In this document: positions 23,485-36,164 of the stretch, in pieces
Numbering within the stretch: position 1 is the first letter of the stretch
Layout of the letters: every line of letters begins with the position of its first letter
Origin: Notolepis coatsorum
Lineage: Eukaryota > Chordata > Actinopteri > Aulopiformes > Paralepididae
Direction of reading: 5' to 3'
NCBI GenBank assembly: GCA_963971535.1
Contig: OZ020594.1
Location: 117,773,127-117,837,126, forward strand
Length of the DNA: 64,000 nucleotides
Notes under the pieces: generated by a model
Database searches by the model: none
Seen by the model: only the letters and a program-made list of their open reading frames with translations
What the model was told of the DNA's origin: nothing
Position numbers and translations under genes: made by a program

Positions 23485-24201
23485 CAGGGACGTGCACAGG
23501 ACTTTAGAGGGGCAGGTGCTCAAAGGCTGAAAAGGGCACTACACTTGTGTGTATATATTAACAGAGCGTGCGTAGCGTGTGAGCGCGATTTTTAAGGGCC
23601 CTTTTTCGGGCGGGGGGCCCCCTTTTTATGCTTTTTGAGGGGTTTTGGTGATCAAATATTGAATATTGAACTATAATAATCAGTGCAGGAGCTCACTTAT
23701 CCTTGAAAGACACTTTTATCACTGACTTAAAAGGCCCATACATCTCCATAAATGTTCAGGGGGGAGGGAATAAGTGCTTACCCTACAGACCCCAAGAAGT
23801 GCTGTATATTCTGTATTGTTTAATATAAATGCATTTTTTATTCCAATCCCGATTTGTATTTGAGATTCCCAAATCCCATCGGACTTGACTTCTTCGTGTC
23901 CCTCAATGAGTGTAATACCAGCATTCAACTGTATGCGCCACAGCGGTTTCTATCATCATCACCACCCACGCTATGCATAAAATATATAGGTCCGCGGAGA
24001 GGCACGCTGAGGAGGCCGTGCAAACTGCAATGGAATATGGGGCATCTCTCTCTCTTTACCTAATATTTTGATTCTATCCTGAATTTTTTCAGTTGGAAGG
24101 GCAGTCTATATGCTTAACAGAAAAAAAAGGGCACTTTTTTGATGAGGCTCAAAAAGGCAGGTGCTCAAGCACCCCTTGGCCTCTATGTGTGCACGTGCCT
24201 G
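23485..24201. mobile_element. hAT non-autonomous element with perfect 8-bp duplication
   Basis: Ends CAGGGACGTGCACA and TGTGCACGTGCCTG are inverted repeats, and a second subterminal inverted pair GGCAGGTGCTCAA lies inside. The minisatellite octamer CTGTAGTG is duplicated at 23477-23484 and 24202-24209. No transposase frame. Confidence 0.88.
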
Positions 24202-24220
24202 CTGTAGTGCCATGTAGTAC

Positions 24221-25170
24221 TGTCAAGACTTTTGGTTTATTTAATATAAGGATCAGATCTATGTGAAGGGGTCTAAATAAGTTAACAGGTGTTTGTGCTT
24301 GTGAGCATGCGCAGTTGCCGCAGCTGCCTTTCAAATGGTGGCTGGCGATGTCATTCTTACTATAGCACTGATAGGATCACACCGCCCATTGGTAAGTGAA
24401 CTTGATTAAGTGATTGAAACGTTATTAACTTGGCTATGTCACATATAAACACAATGTAATGTATCACGTTGGCTGCTGGCTGCTAATGCAGCCTGTGGAT
24501 AATATTTGCATGTGCACGGTGTTAGTGATGCTGGCTAAATTAATTAATGTTGTGTCTGAATGTTTGCCGCTAGCTTGTGGCTAGGCTAGCATACTTTGCC
24601 GAAGGTGAACGGCTGAGCTAGTGTCTGTGTGGCTTTCCCGATTTGTCACGGTGAGATTCATGTGGCGGAACTTTGGTGTGTGTGTGTGCTCTGATGAATG
24701 AGAACTGCTGTCTAGTCTCGTTGTGTGGGTTTGTGTCTGAGACGACAGCTTGAGTGGCTTGTGTGTTGCGGAGGAGGAAGTAAACATTGCCAGGCCACTG
24801 TTAAAGGGGACATGACAAGCAGGTTTGATGAAATGTATAGCATGTATGAAATGTATAGTGTATGTATATTCAATAGTAGATTGATAGTATATTAATATAT
24901 ATATAACTATTAATATTATGCTTAATTAATGTGTATGGTACTGTGCATTTTGTTCTGTTTCACAGGTTTTTGACCTATGGTAAAGCTATGGTAAAGCTGT
25001 GGAAATTATAACCTATGGACAGTCAAGCTATGGCTATCTAAAGAAAGAAACTATATACAAGCTATGGTTATCTAAAGAAAGAAACTATATACAAGTTATG
25101 GTCAACTGTGGGAATTATAAGGAGTTGTATTGTGGAAAAACATTTCAACTAGTTTGTTTAAAATAATATA
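24221..25170. mobile_element. Unidentified 950-bp insertion in the minisatellite
   Basis: It starts TGTCAAGACTTTTGG and ends AAAATAATATA, with no inverted ends that I can see. It contains two tandem copies of a roughly 35-bp word (AAGCTATGG[CT]TATCTAAAG..., 25023-25095). An LTR-type start is possible but the other end is not TG..CA. Confidence 0.5.
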
Positions 25171-25350
25171 CCCTGTAGTATCATGTAGTGCCATGTAGTA
25201 CCATGTAGTACCCTGTAGTACCATGTAGTATCCTGTAGTACCATGTAGTATCCTGTAGTATCATGTAGTACCATGTAGTACCATGTAGTACCCTGTAGTA
25301 CCCTGTAGTACCATGTAGTATCCTGTAGTACCCTGTAGTATCATGTAGTA

Positions 25351-25521
25351 CTCAAGGTCACCGTACAACAATAAAAAAAAGTTAATTAACAATCACAATA
25401 CATTTAAAAAATAAAATAAAATCAGATATACGCCTGGTTTTGAGGTGGGTTTTGAATGGGATGATGGAGCCAATGTTCCTGATGTTGGGGGGGAGGGAGT
25501 TCCAAAGGCGGGGGGCAGAGC

Positions 25522-25555
<34 letters not shown>

Positions 25556-26982
25556 AACTTTATTAACAGATTGCAGAATGGGTACAGTACAGTACAGCTC
25601 AATACATACAATTGTTAAGGGGATGCAGACCAGAGAAAGACTTTCGTCTTGTTTACATCAGGGTCCCCCATTTTCAATTCATCGTAAAAATATATGACAT
25701 ACATGACATACAGATAGACAGTACTGCTACATATACATTTATGACATACCAGATTTGCAAATACAGTACTGTTTGTGATACCAAAAGAGTCCAGAAAAAA
25801 AGAGTATATACATTTGACGTAGAAACTGTACATTGGATTGGGTAGGTGGGGGTGGGGGGGACTGTACATTGGAGGTGGTTGGGTGGGGGGGGGGGGGGGG
25901 GTTGGGTAAGAGTGGGGGGGAGGTTGGGTAGGAGGGGTGGGTGGGGGACACTGTACAACTGTACAAACAAAACTGTACATTGGAATATTGACAAGACCAT
26001 ACTTGGTCATTTACTGTACATTGGAGGGGGTTGTTAGGACATTTACAGGGGCCAGTTTCGAATTGCAGTCTCCCTTAGGTGTTTTTTGAGAGTGTTTTTG
26101 AAAGCGGGTAGTGATTCACATTCCTTTACAGCTTTGGGTAGGGCGTTCCACATTGATGTGGCATAATTGCGAAACGTGTTTAGTCCCTTGTTTGAGCCGA
26201 ATCTGGGTTTAACATGATTTGTGGAGCTCCCTCTGGTGTTGTGATCGTGGTATTCACTGACCTTTGGGAAGTATTTTGACATGTACATGGGTACCTTGGT
26301 CGTGTAGTGTATCTTGTAGACCAGGCCCATTGCAAGTTGCTGTACTCTGTCGTCTACTCTAAGCCATCCTAGGTTGTCAAAGTGGGCAGGGGTGAGGTGG
26401 GTTCTAGGAGTAAGGTCAAGCAGTAGTCTGACCAGTTTGTTTTGAGATGTTTGTAATTTTGTTTTTAGCGCCTTTGAGGTGCTTTGGTACCATGAGGTGC
26501 AAGCATAGTCATAGTACCCTTGAATGAGTGCTCCTGCCAGAAGGCTGAAGGCTCTTGACCCCATGGTGGACAGACGGGCTGGGGTGACGGTCAGGTTGAT
26601 GGAGGAGGCAGACCTGAGGGACCGGGTGGGAATGTTGATGTGGAGGAGGTCGGACAGGTATGGAGGGGTGAGGTTGTGGATGGCCTTGAATGTATGGAGG
26701 AGGATCTCGTAGTCTATGCTGTGTTTAATGGGAAGCCAGTGTAGTTGGCGTAGGATGGGGGTGATGTGACTGATGACAGGGGTTCTGGTTATTATACGGG
26801 CAGCAGCGTTCTGGACCAGTTGGAGCTTATGGAGGAGTTTGTGGGGGAGACCAAAGAGAAGGGAGTTGCAATAATCCAAGCGGGAAGTGACGAGGGAGTG
26901 GACCAGGATTGCGGCGCTGTTGGGGGTGAGTGAAGGGCGGAGGCGGTTGATGTTGCGAAGGTGGAAGTAGGCGGACCGGATG
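25351..26982 (-). mobile_element. L2-type LINE, 5'-truncated, with nested LINE-A
   Basis: On - the frame from 26982 reads [18 protein letters not shown], then [14 protein letters not shown] and [20 protein letters not shown], the C-terminal part of an L2-like reverse transcriptase. It is interrupted at about 26522 and resumes at 25528 (LCPPPLELPPPNIRNIGS). The 3' end is at about 25351. The break is caused by a LINE-A insertion (25529-26522). Confidence 0.75.
25529..26522 (-). mobile_element. LINE-A, 5'-truncated copy nested in the L2 element
   Basis: It encodes the last ~165 residues of LINE-A RT ([20 protein letters not shown] ... [12 protein letters not shown]), nearly identical to 31976-32473. 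The 3' UTR has G-runs and the tail is (TTGA/ATTG)n at 25529-25556. High similarity to the 30205 copy implies recent activity. Confidence 0.85.
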
Positions 26983-27052
26983 GTAGTACCATGTAGTACC
27001 CTGTAGTACCATGTAGTATCCTGTAGTACCCTGTAGTACCCTGTAGTACCAT

Positions 27053-27499
27053 TGTAATGTATATTCATTAATATTTCACTGAAGGATTACAGATCATTAG
27101 ATCTAAGATCTAGCTCCTCTGGTGAGAGCATAATCTCCCCCACTGTGCCAATGGGTTGAGTGACCAACCCAGAAATACTCTGACCTGATGACCTGTGTGA
27201 CCTAATGCTTGGCTATATCGGCCCTCCGGCCACAGGCCAGTGAAACCAGATTCATCAGACTACCATATACAACCAAGCCTGATCATCTATTTATTAACCA
27301 GTGGCTCGCTAAATTTGGAACCCACATAGTATAAAAGCATGATTGTGTCATCATTCTAGAGCCCCACAGCCCCCTGGAGGGCTGTGGTCTCCAGGACTGT
27401 TCCTCTGTGTGTTCCTGTGTCAATAAATACCATCGATTGACTTCACCTTCGTCTCCTGGCTCATCATATCAATCCAAAGAACTCAGTTTTATACTAACA
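27053..27499 (+). repeat. Probable solo LTR
   Basis: 447 bp from TGTAATGTAT to ATACTAACA, with a TATA-like AGTATAAAAG near 27330 and an AATAAA near 27423 followed by the 3' end, the layout of an LTR promoter and polyadenylation signal. Flanks are minisatellite on both sides; no clean duplication was found. Confidence 0.6.
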
Positions 27500-27530
27500 C
27501 CCTGTAGTATCATGTAGTACCATGTAGTGC

Positions 27531-29180
27531 ACTACATAGGAATTAGGAATAAGTTTAATGATTAACGCCCAATGTGACATATATGTAACATTTCAGATGT
27601 TTGCCATTAGGGGGCGTTATTTTGAAAATAAATTCAGAAATGTGTTCTTTGTAGTCTATTTAGTCAGTCGTATGCCCCTCATCATTTTCCTTGAAGGAGA
27701 AATGGGTGTGGGTTCTAATAGCCTTCACTCCTCTCTACTATTGAAAGGGATAGTTATGATTTACTATTTACTACTAACTTCCCAATGCAGTTGGTGGTAG
27801 AGTCCTTTCTCAGCACAAATCATACAGTTCTTCATTCTTGCTCTGACTAGTTAGCCACCACCGATGCAAAGTCAATGGGGTCAAGTTCCTGTCTACAGGC
27901 TGACTTAAGCTCACTGAAATGTACTTTGGGTACACCGTGGAGTATATTTCAGTTGTCTTCAGTCAGCCTGTATTCAAAATCAAATCAAATCAAATTTATT
28001 TATAGGGCCCGACAACACACGTTAATGTCCCCATGGGCCGTACAGGTCTTCTTTAAACAAGTCAAGAAGACAACATAACAATAAGTCAAGAACAGAACAA
28101 GAACACCATAAGGTCCAAACATTTTTTAGATGAATGCAAATAAATGAAAGAATGCAAGCACTCCCAGACATACCCCACGCGAAGGTAAGGAAAAACTCAC
28201 TAAAACCTAACAATAGGGAAAAAAGCTCCACAGGCAGTGTGGAGGAGAGAAACCTTAGAAGGGCCATTCAAGGGGGGATCTCCCTTCTTAGATGTTGGTG
28301 ATAGTAGTGTTGCAGACGGACAGTTGGTAAGCATGCACTCATGTGTGTGGTGAAACACAGATGAGTGCATGCAATAGCAACTGTAAATTTTGAAAAATTA
28401 AAGATAGAGCTAATAGCGATAGCAACTGAACATTTTGAAAGATTAAAGATAGAGTTGATAGCGGATCTATTTGAGGCACAGGGGCGGCGCAAAGAGGGTC
28501 ACGTCCTCCCCGTCTTAGTCACGGGACATTCAACACTCCGGTCGTTGCTCAGGGACAGCCGGAGACAGGGAGATAGGGGGTGGCGCAGAGAGGGTCGCGA
28601 ACTCCCCGACATCATCGCGGGACATCCGGCACTCCGGTCACCACTACGAGACCTCCGGAGACAGGGGGGCACGCAGAGGGGGTCGCAATCTCCCGGCCTT
28701 CGTCACGGGACGTCCAACACTCCGGTCAACACTCCAGGACAGCAAGTCATAGGAAGACAGGGAGACGGGACAGGCGTTAGACAGCTCATGAGATTGTAGT
28801 AGGCGGACATAGCAATAGATACAAGTGGTAGGCATATATGTGAATGGAGTAGATATATGAAGTAAGCGTATTATGTGAATAGAATAGAAGTACTTAACCC
28901 AGCAATGAAACCGCGTTGACTGTTAATCTGTTAACAGTCTGTTAATCAGTTGACAGGACCACAGACAGACGGCGGTGAATAACTGATCCAAGGCCTCGGA
29001 GGTGCATGTAGAGCAGTCACTACAAGCTTGGCCAAGACCCCGAGGCATCCATCACCTTAGTCAGCGCCATGAGACGGGTACTCAGAGAGAAGGGGGAGGG
29101 AGGGGGGGGGGGGGGGGAGGGGGGGGGGAAGAGTTAGAGAGTTCCCATGTTTGTGGTGCTGCAAAGGAGCAGACATGCAG
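27531..29180. mobile_element. Composite insertion: LINE-like tail plus ~90-bp tandem repeats
   Basis: 27963-28270 begins (AAATC)n and matches the repeat at 14035-14156, suggesting a - strand non-LTR 3' end. 28481-28750 holds three degenerate ~90-bp tandem units (GGCGCAGAGAGGGTCGCGA..., GGGACATCCGGCACTCCGGTC). 29098-29130 is a poly-G tract. No protein frame was recognised. Confidence 0.5.
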
Positions 29181-29479
29181 TACCCCTGTAGTGCCATGTA
29201 GTACCCCGTAGTGCCATGTAGTACCCTATAGTACCCCATAGTGCCATGTAGTACCCCGTAGTATCCTGTAGTACCCTGTAGTGCCATGTAGTACCCTGTG
29301 GTGCCTTGTGGTACCATGTAGTACCCCGTAGTGCCATGTAGTTCCATGTAGTGCCATGTAGAGCTATGTGGTACCATGTAGTACCCTGTACCCTAACTAA
29401 ACTACCCTATAGTAAACTACCCAGTGGTACCATGTAGTACCCTGTACCATAACTAAACTACACAGATTAATCTAAAGGT

Positions 29480-29990
29480 CAGTCCCCGACCAGGTGAGAT
29501 CAAGGTAGGTTGAAGGAGAGAGAGAAAAGATGAGTCTTAAGCAGGGATTTAAAAGCTTCAACAGAGCAGGCGCCCCTGATGACGGCAGGTAATTTGTTCC
29601 ACAGGTAGGGAGCGCGGTAGACAAAGGCTCTGTGGCCGGCGGATTTCTTTTTAACCCTAGGGGTCGATAGAAGCCCCGCATTTTGTGAGCGCAGAGCACG
29701 AGCGGGCGAGTATCGGGAGATGAGATCGGATAGATAGAGCGGTGCAAGCCCATTTAAAATTTTGTAGGTGAGGAGTAGCACTTTAAAGTCAGAGCGGGCT
29801 TGGATAGGAAGCCAATGTAGGGCGGACAAAACTGGTGTGATGTGATCAAATTTTCTAGTTCTAGTTAGTATCCGTGCAGCCGCATTTTGCACGAGTTGAA
29901 GATTTTTGATGCTTGAATTAGGTAGGCCTGAAAAAAGTGCATTACAGTAATCCAGACGTGATGAGACAAAAGCATGAATCAGGGTTTGAA
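29480..29990 (-). mobile_element. L2-type LINE fragment
   Basis: The frame on - includes [33 protein letters not shown] and YLWNKLPAVIRGACSVEAF, the C-terminus of an L2-clade reverse transcriptase. It is related to but distinct from the one at 25351-26982 and is 5' truncated near 29990. Confidence 0.8.
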
Positions 29991-30204
29991 AGTAGCTTGA
30001 CCCTGTTGACTTAGTAACCTAATTGTTTGATTGCTTTGTGAGACATGTAGTTGACCACTTGACTAGCTTGATAAGTTATATGTATGTTTTCTTATATTTA
30101 AAACCAAAATACATTGAAACTGAAATTAAAACATGTATCACAGCTAATCTTAGTTACATCAATATTGTGCTGTCAAAACGGCCTCGTATTTGTAGGTTAA
30201 ATGC

Positions 30205-33000
30205 AATGAGTACAGTATAACTGATAGTTATACTATAAGAGACCTCAAAACCTACTCTAGCGAGGCCTTCAACCTTGAACTGGAGAGTCTGGACTGGTCA
30301 GATGAACTCAATGGTACACTGGTTGAAGAAACATGGCTTGGTTTCAAAACCAAATTCTCAACAATACTAAACGACATGGCCCCCCTAAGAACCACCAGGG
30401 TAAAAAATCGCGCTGAGCCGTGGATGCACTCCGAAATACTGGCCGCTATGAAAACCAGAGACAAAAAATGCTCTGAGTTTCGTAAAAGTCAGTCAAAGCT
30501 TACTAAAAGCACGAGCAGTGAACTCCAAGCCCACGTGACTGAACTCAAACTAGAAAGAAACAGACTAAGAAACGACGTAAACTCCATGATCAAAACTGCA
30601 AAAAAGAATTTCATCAATGACAAAACTGAGGAAAACAAAAACAAACCACGTGAACTTTGGAAATTACTCAATAATCAACTAGGATGCAGTAAAAAACTTA
30701 AAACCAGATTCTCAAACATAAACATAAAAACGGACAACACGCTCATCACAGACAAGCTGGATGTAGCCAATTACTTAAACATTTTCTTCACAAACATAGC
30801 CACAACACTGGTAAACAAACTACCCTCCCACTCAGGGCTTTATGGGGTAGAACACATAGTAGCTTACTACAAAAACCTAGGGGTCCGCAAGGACGACTTC
30901 AAGCTGGAAATGGTAACAACAGATGAGGTACTCAATAAACTGAGCGCCCTCCAACCTAACAAGGCCACTGGCCACGACAACATCCCTTCCAAATTCCTCA
31001 GAGACTCAGCAGCCGCCATCACCCCAATCATCACACACATAATAAACCTCTCCATAAAACAGGGACACGTCCCCAAGGACTTCAAAATTACGAGGGTGAC
31101 CCCTCTGCACAAAAAGGGCAGCAAATTAGACCCAGGCAACTACCGCCCTGTTTCTATTCTCACCTCCATCTCGAAAGTCATGGAAAAAATAGTCTACGAA
31201 CAGGTCGAAAAGTACCTAGCGGAAAAAAATCTAATCTACAAATTCCAATCTGGCTTCAGAACATCCCACTCCACTGACACATGCCTTCTCTATTTGAATG
31301 ACCACATCAAACAAGAGGTGGACGCAGGCAAATACTGCGGCATGGTCATGCTGGACCTACAAAAGGCCTTTGACACGGTCAATCACTCCATTCTGATTGA
31401 CAAGCTAAAAGCAATTGGTTTTGATAGTCTATCAGTGAGCTGGATGCAATCCTACCTTGAGGGGAGGGAACAGATGGTGGAGGTAAACGGTACCCTATCC
31501 CCCCCCCCTCACAGTGAGCTGTGGTGTTCCACAAGGAAGCATACTAGGACCGCTACTGTTCCTAATTTATGCAAATGACATGTCGTCAGCTTGTGACTGC
31601 AACTTGTTCCTGTTTGCGGACGACTCAGCCCTGCTGGTCTCTGACAAGAACAAGTTACAGGTTGAAAAAACCCTCAGCTCGGAACTAGGCAGAATCTGCA
31701 TATGGCTCGCTGATAACAAACTATCATTACACATGGGCAAAACAGAGTCCATTCTCTTCGGTTCAAATAACAAACTCAGCAAGACCGACGGCTTCTCAGT
31801 TACAGTGGGTGACAATATTGTCACAAGGAAAGATGAAATTACCTACCTGGGTTCCATCCTAGAGGCTAATCTCTCCTGTGACAAAATGGCATCCAATGTA
31901 ATAAAAAAAGTCAACCAACGAACTCGATTCTTGTACCGGATCTCCTCTCTGGTAAACAAGAATACCCTGAAGACTCTGGCAGGAGCACTCATTCAGGGGT
32001 ACTACGACTATGCTTGCACCTCATGGTACCAAAGCACCTCAAAGGCGCTAAAAACAAAATTACAAACATCTCAAAACAAACTGGTCAGACTACTGCTTGA
32101 CCTTACTCCTAGAACCCACCTCACCCCTGCCCACTTTGACAACCTAGGATGGCTTAGAGTAGACGACAGAGTACAGCAACTTGCAATGGGCCTGGTCTAC
32201 AAGATACACTACACGACCAAGGTACCCATGTACATGTCAAAATACTTCCCAAAGGTCAGTGAATACCACGATCACAACACCAGAGGGAGCTCCACAAATC
32301 ATGTTAAACCCAGATTCGGCTCAAATAAGGGACTAAACACGTTTCGCAATTATGCCACATCAATGTGGAACGCCCTACCCAAAGCTGTAAAGGAATGTGG
32401 ATCACTACCCACTTTCAAAACGTCTCTCAAGGGACACCTACGGGAGACTGCAATTCAACACTGGCCCCTGTAAATATCCTAACCCAACCCCCTCCAATGT
32501 ACAGTCATTTACCTAGTATGGTTTTGTCAATAGTCCAATGTACAATTTTGTTTGTTTGTACAGTGTCCCCCCCCCCCCCCCCTCAATGTACAGTTTTGCT
32601 TGTATATACAGTGTGCCCCCCCCCCCCCCCCAACCACCTCCAATGTAGATTACCCAGTATGGTTGTCAATATCCCAGTGTACCCAACCCCCCCCACCCAA
32701 CCTCCTCCAATGTACAGTTTCTACGTCAAATGTATATACTCCCTTTTCCTGACTCCTTCTGTATCACAAACAGTACTGTATTTGCAAATCTGGTATGTCA
32801 TAAATGTATAGATGTAGCAGTACTGACTATCTGTATGTCATGTATGTCATATATGTCCTGATGAATTGAAAATGGGGGACCCTGATGTAAACAAGACGAA
32901 AGTCTTTCTCTGGTCTGCATCCCCTTAACAATTGTGTGTATTGAGCTGTACTGTATTGTACCCATTCTGCAATCTGTTAATAAAGTTTTCAATCAATCAA
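30205..33000 (+). mobile_element. LINE-A non-LTR retrotransposon, 5'-truncated
   Basis: Carries the second half of a pol gene (RT; no endonuclease domain is left) and a 3' UTR with C-homopolymers (32566-32582, 32617-32631), ending in AATAAAG and (TCAA)n at about 32990. Related 3' ends occur at 5513, 25529, 34793 and 51652. The 180 bp before it (30020-30200) is unassigned. Confidence 0.85.
30208..32473 (+). pseudogene. LINE-A reverse transcriptase with one frameshift
   Basis: Frame 1 runs to about 31500 and encodes the RT fingers and palm: LSALQPNKATGHDNIPSKFL, NYRPVSILTSISKVMEKI and motif A LDLQKAFDTVNH. It shifts at a C-homopolymer (31499-31508). Frame 2 continues from about 31511 with CGVPQGSILGPLLF, motif C FADDSALL and the thumb/C-terminus, stopping at 32471-32473. 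The family usually has a single frame with an N-terminal APE endonuclease, which is missing here. The shift lies in a C-run, so a sequencing or replication-slippage error would explain it. Clade (CR1/L2/Rex1-like group) is not resolved. Confidence 0.85.
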
Positions 33001-33351
33001 TAAATCAGGTCATCCTCTTAGCAAGAGCCTCAGTGTCTCCAGACAGGATGCAGCACCACCTAGAGGAAAAGTAGAGCATGCACATCCACTCTGGTGATCA
33101 GGTGGCACGCATGCGCATTCAAATAACATAAGAAAGTCATTATTACTCTACTAGGACCCCGAACCTTAATCTGCAGCCGACTATATCCTGTTTCTTGATT
33201 CATCATGAATCTTGATGGGGATCCTTTGATCGAAACGTTGATCACAATAAATATAGTGGGAGCAAGTTTAAGAGTGCTGATCCTAATATATTCTCTGTGT
33301 CTCAATAAACAAAAACTATTTTGCATTGCCAGTGACCATATTCAAACAGCT
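33001..33351. other. Short unassigned spacer
   Basis: No coding or structural signal was recognised between the LINE-A tail and the 30-bp minisatellite. Confidence 0.4.
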
Positions 33352-34392
33352 GCCAAAATACTGTGATAAAACACATTAGATAAAATACTGTGATAAAACA
33401 CAACATTAGCTAAAATACTGTGATACCACACAACTGGGCTGGGCGATAAAACGATAACGATAACTATCGCGATAAATTATTTCCTCGAAATAAACATGAA
33501 ACGTGGTCGCAAAGTTTCGATATATCGATTTTCCAAGCTTGGCTCCGTTCAGCCTCGGCTCACCACACTCTTCTTCTTCTTCTTCGTGTACTTTCCGGCA
33601 GACTGGACACCTTTCGGCGTATTGCTGCCTAACAGATTTATCTGCTCACAAGTTCTCTTCTCCCTCTACTCTACCGCCATCTACTGGAATCCTTCCTCCC
33701 ACACATTGTCCAATGACGTGCAGCTAACACTGTTTCCTCCCGACTGACTCCCCCTCTGTGACACATGCTTCGCCCCCCGTGGCCTGACTCTGTCCTACTC
33801 GCTCACTCACACCCCCCTTCCCTAATGCTACCTGATCAGCCACCCTGTTTAACTCCGTCAAAACATCCTCCACTGTCAACCCCTCCATACCCAAGTGCCC
33901 CACTGCTGCTAAAACTATCAACCTAGTCCTCTCTGTCCTACTGCTAACCGCCGCTGTCGTATTCACTACTCCTGCCACAAAGGCCACCATACCTAACTTC
34001 TCCCTAAACACCCTCTCTTTCTTCGCCTGAACTTCCTCTACCACCCGATGCCCAATCCCAAAACCCTGCCCCCTATCTTGCTTTCCCTGATCCTCCTGCA
34101 CTATCCTTACTGCCAACTGCCCTTCCCTAATCCCCTGTCCCTTGTCTTGCTGTCCCTGTCCTACCTTCCTAGCTGCCTCCGCATATGAAATTCTACCTTC
34201 CCTTCGCACCTGCTGGACCATTACCTCTACCTTCATCGCCTCACAACCCCAATACGCTACACTATGCTTCCCACCACAACTACAACACTTCGGCTCCACT
34301 CCCAGTTCACACTCCCCATACTTATGCTCCCCACTACACCTACCACATCTCTGTCCCTTCCTACACCACTTAGCCACATGTCCAAACTCCTG

Positions 34393-36164
34393 GGCCCTCA
34401 TGCATCAACGTGTTCTACGCACAGATCTGTGCGTAACCCGTGCGTACGATCATTTCTAAGCAAAGAGTGGGATTCATCAATTTGAACTTGAACTTGACTT
34501 CGTGCGTACATCTACGCACAGGTCAGACCTGGCGTACCTAGCTCCCAGTGGTAGAATATATTATTACAACAAGGAAATGAGCTTCTGTGCATAATAACAC
34601 TGGATGTTCTGTATGAACCGTAGTTCATTATAGTTCATTGTAAGATAGCAACAGTAGTGTAATTATGGTCAAAACCCTATAAATAGCATTTGGAATAATA
34701 GATCTTTCTCTCAGAATGAATGCAGCATGGTTTATATAGCGTTATCGGAATATACGGGGTGTAGGCTACTGACTGACTGCGCTCCGCGTAGCTTGATTGA
34801 TTGATTGATTGAAAAGTTTATTAACAGATTGCAGAATGGGTACAGTACAGTACAGCTCAGTACATACAATTGTTAATTGGGGATGCAGACCAACTTTCGT
34901 CCTGTTTACACCAGGGTCCCCCATTTTCAATTCATCATAAATCATAAAGCTCAACTCGTTATTATTTTGCGCACAGACCGCCGAAACACGGGAACGTTTT
35001 GATTATATTTAAAAGGCTTTACGTTAAACGAAACAAGTGGAATTTCGAAGCTGTAAGCAGAATAAGTCATATGAATATAGTGTTCTTCCCCCTTTTTACT
35101 GTACAAGAAAGAATAGAAAACGCATTGCAATGACACCATGCAGATAGTGGACAGACTATATGATGGGATTCAAGTTCGCGTTTTTGTTGCTCATAGGCAT
35201 GCTGTCAGAGTATGATATCTTAATCAAACATTCTAGAACATTTGTCGTCACAGATCATGTCCTAATGGAACATAGGCTATGGCATGGATCGTGATATTGT
35301 GTGGACTGTTATTATTACTGTACGGCGGTACCACCCATTGTGACAGCAGCCTTGAGTCCCGCACACAAACATGATGGAATTCAAGTGCAGTGAGATTCAT
35401 TGTTCTTGTATATGCTCTCGTATTATATTGTTTATATAGGCTACCCAATACTGACATCAAAATAGATTGTAGTATGCCTCTAGAAATCATATGCAGCAGG
35501 TAGAAAATTGACGGGAGATCCATCGCGATTTGGAATAGAATTGAGGAGAACTTTAATCCGTGGGTATTAATCAAACAACACGGGAAAAGGCAGTCATATT
35601 CCAGCGCGGTCTTTATTAGCCGACAACAAAATAGATGCCTCTAAAAATCATATAGCCAATCGAACACAACTAATAAAGGCATTCATATTACAGCACGGTT
35701 ATAATGACACACAACCAACGCCAAACAGTGGTCAACGAACGGTCTTTATTAGTATTTTGAGCTGTCCAGGCAGAATTGCAGCAATGGTCTTAGGGAGCCG
35801 TTGATATCTGACATCACCGTTTACAAGTCCGCCTTTTATTTATCCCATAAATCATAATACGCGATAGTGTCTTCTTGGTTCGACAGCAGTGAATTCTCCG
35901 TGGAGTTTCTCAGGGTTCCGCTCGGGTCGGTCTATTATTTCACATCCCATGGGGGGTGTTTCCTCATTTTCATGACCATATATGGATAATCATGCACGAG
36001 CATTGACTGTAGAACAAAGTGGTATTCATCAACACGGAGGACCATAGAGCCTGCGTACGCACGTGTGATGAATGCCGACTTCCCTGTGCGTGCGCTAGTT
36101 CTACATTCCGTGCTTACGTGTGGAAGTAGGTCAAGTTCTACGTCCACGTTGATGCATGAGGGCC
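34393..36164. mobile_element. PIF/Harbinger MITE, copy A (CTG duplication)
   Basis: Ends GGCCCTCATGCATCAACGTG and its inverse, flanked by CTG (34390-34392 and 36165-36167) within a CCWGG-like site. CWG duplication is established for a zebrafish Harbinger family. It is homologous end to end, in opposite orientation, to copy B (50581-52204). Confidence 0.85.
34793..34948 (-). mobile_element. LINE-A 3'-end fragment carried inside MITE copy A
   Basis: (TTGA)n tail at the left, then TTTATTAACAGATTGCAG... to TTCAATTCATC. The same fragment at the same place lies in MITE copy B (51652-51806), so the MITE captured it before spreading. Confidence 0.8.

Larger units (their letters stand above)
23304..29395. 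repeat. 10/20-bp minisatellite GTAGTACCATGTAGTACCCT, split by insertions
   Basis: Units alternate (C)CATGTAGT and (C)CCTGTAGT. Blocks are 23304-23484, 24202-24220, 25171-25350, 26983-27051, 27500-27530 and 29181-29392. The intervening DNA is a hAT element, an unidentified 950-bp insertion, an L2-type LINE with a nested LINE, a solo LTR and a composite repeat. The array therefore predates all of them. Confidence 0.9.

Noticed and set aside
23290-23523. Repetitive Tyr/His/Gly-rich frames in the minisatellite (also 29057-29377)
   Set aside because: Produced by the 10/20-bp satellite; no independent coding signal.
28365-28799. 144-codon Arg/Gly-rich frame
   Set aside because: It spans the ~90-bp tandem repeats of a mobile element and has no family signature.
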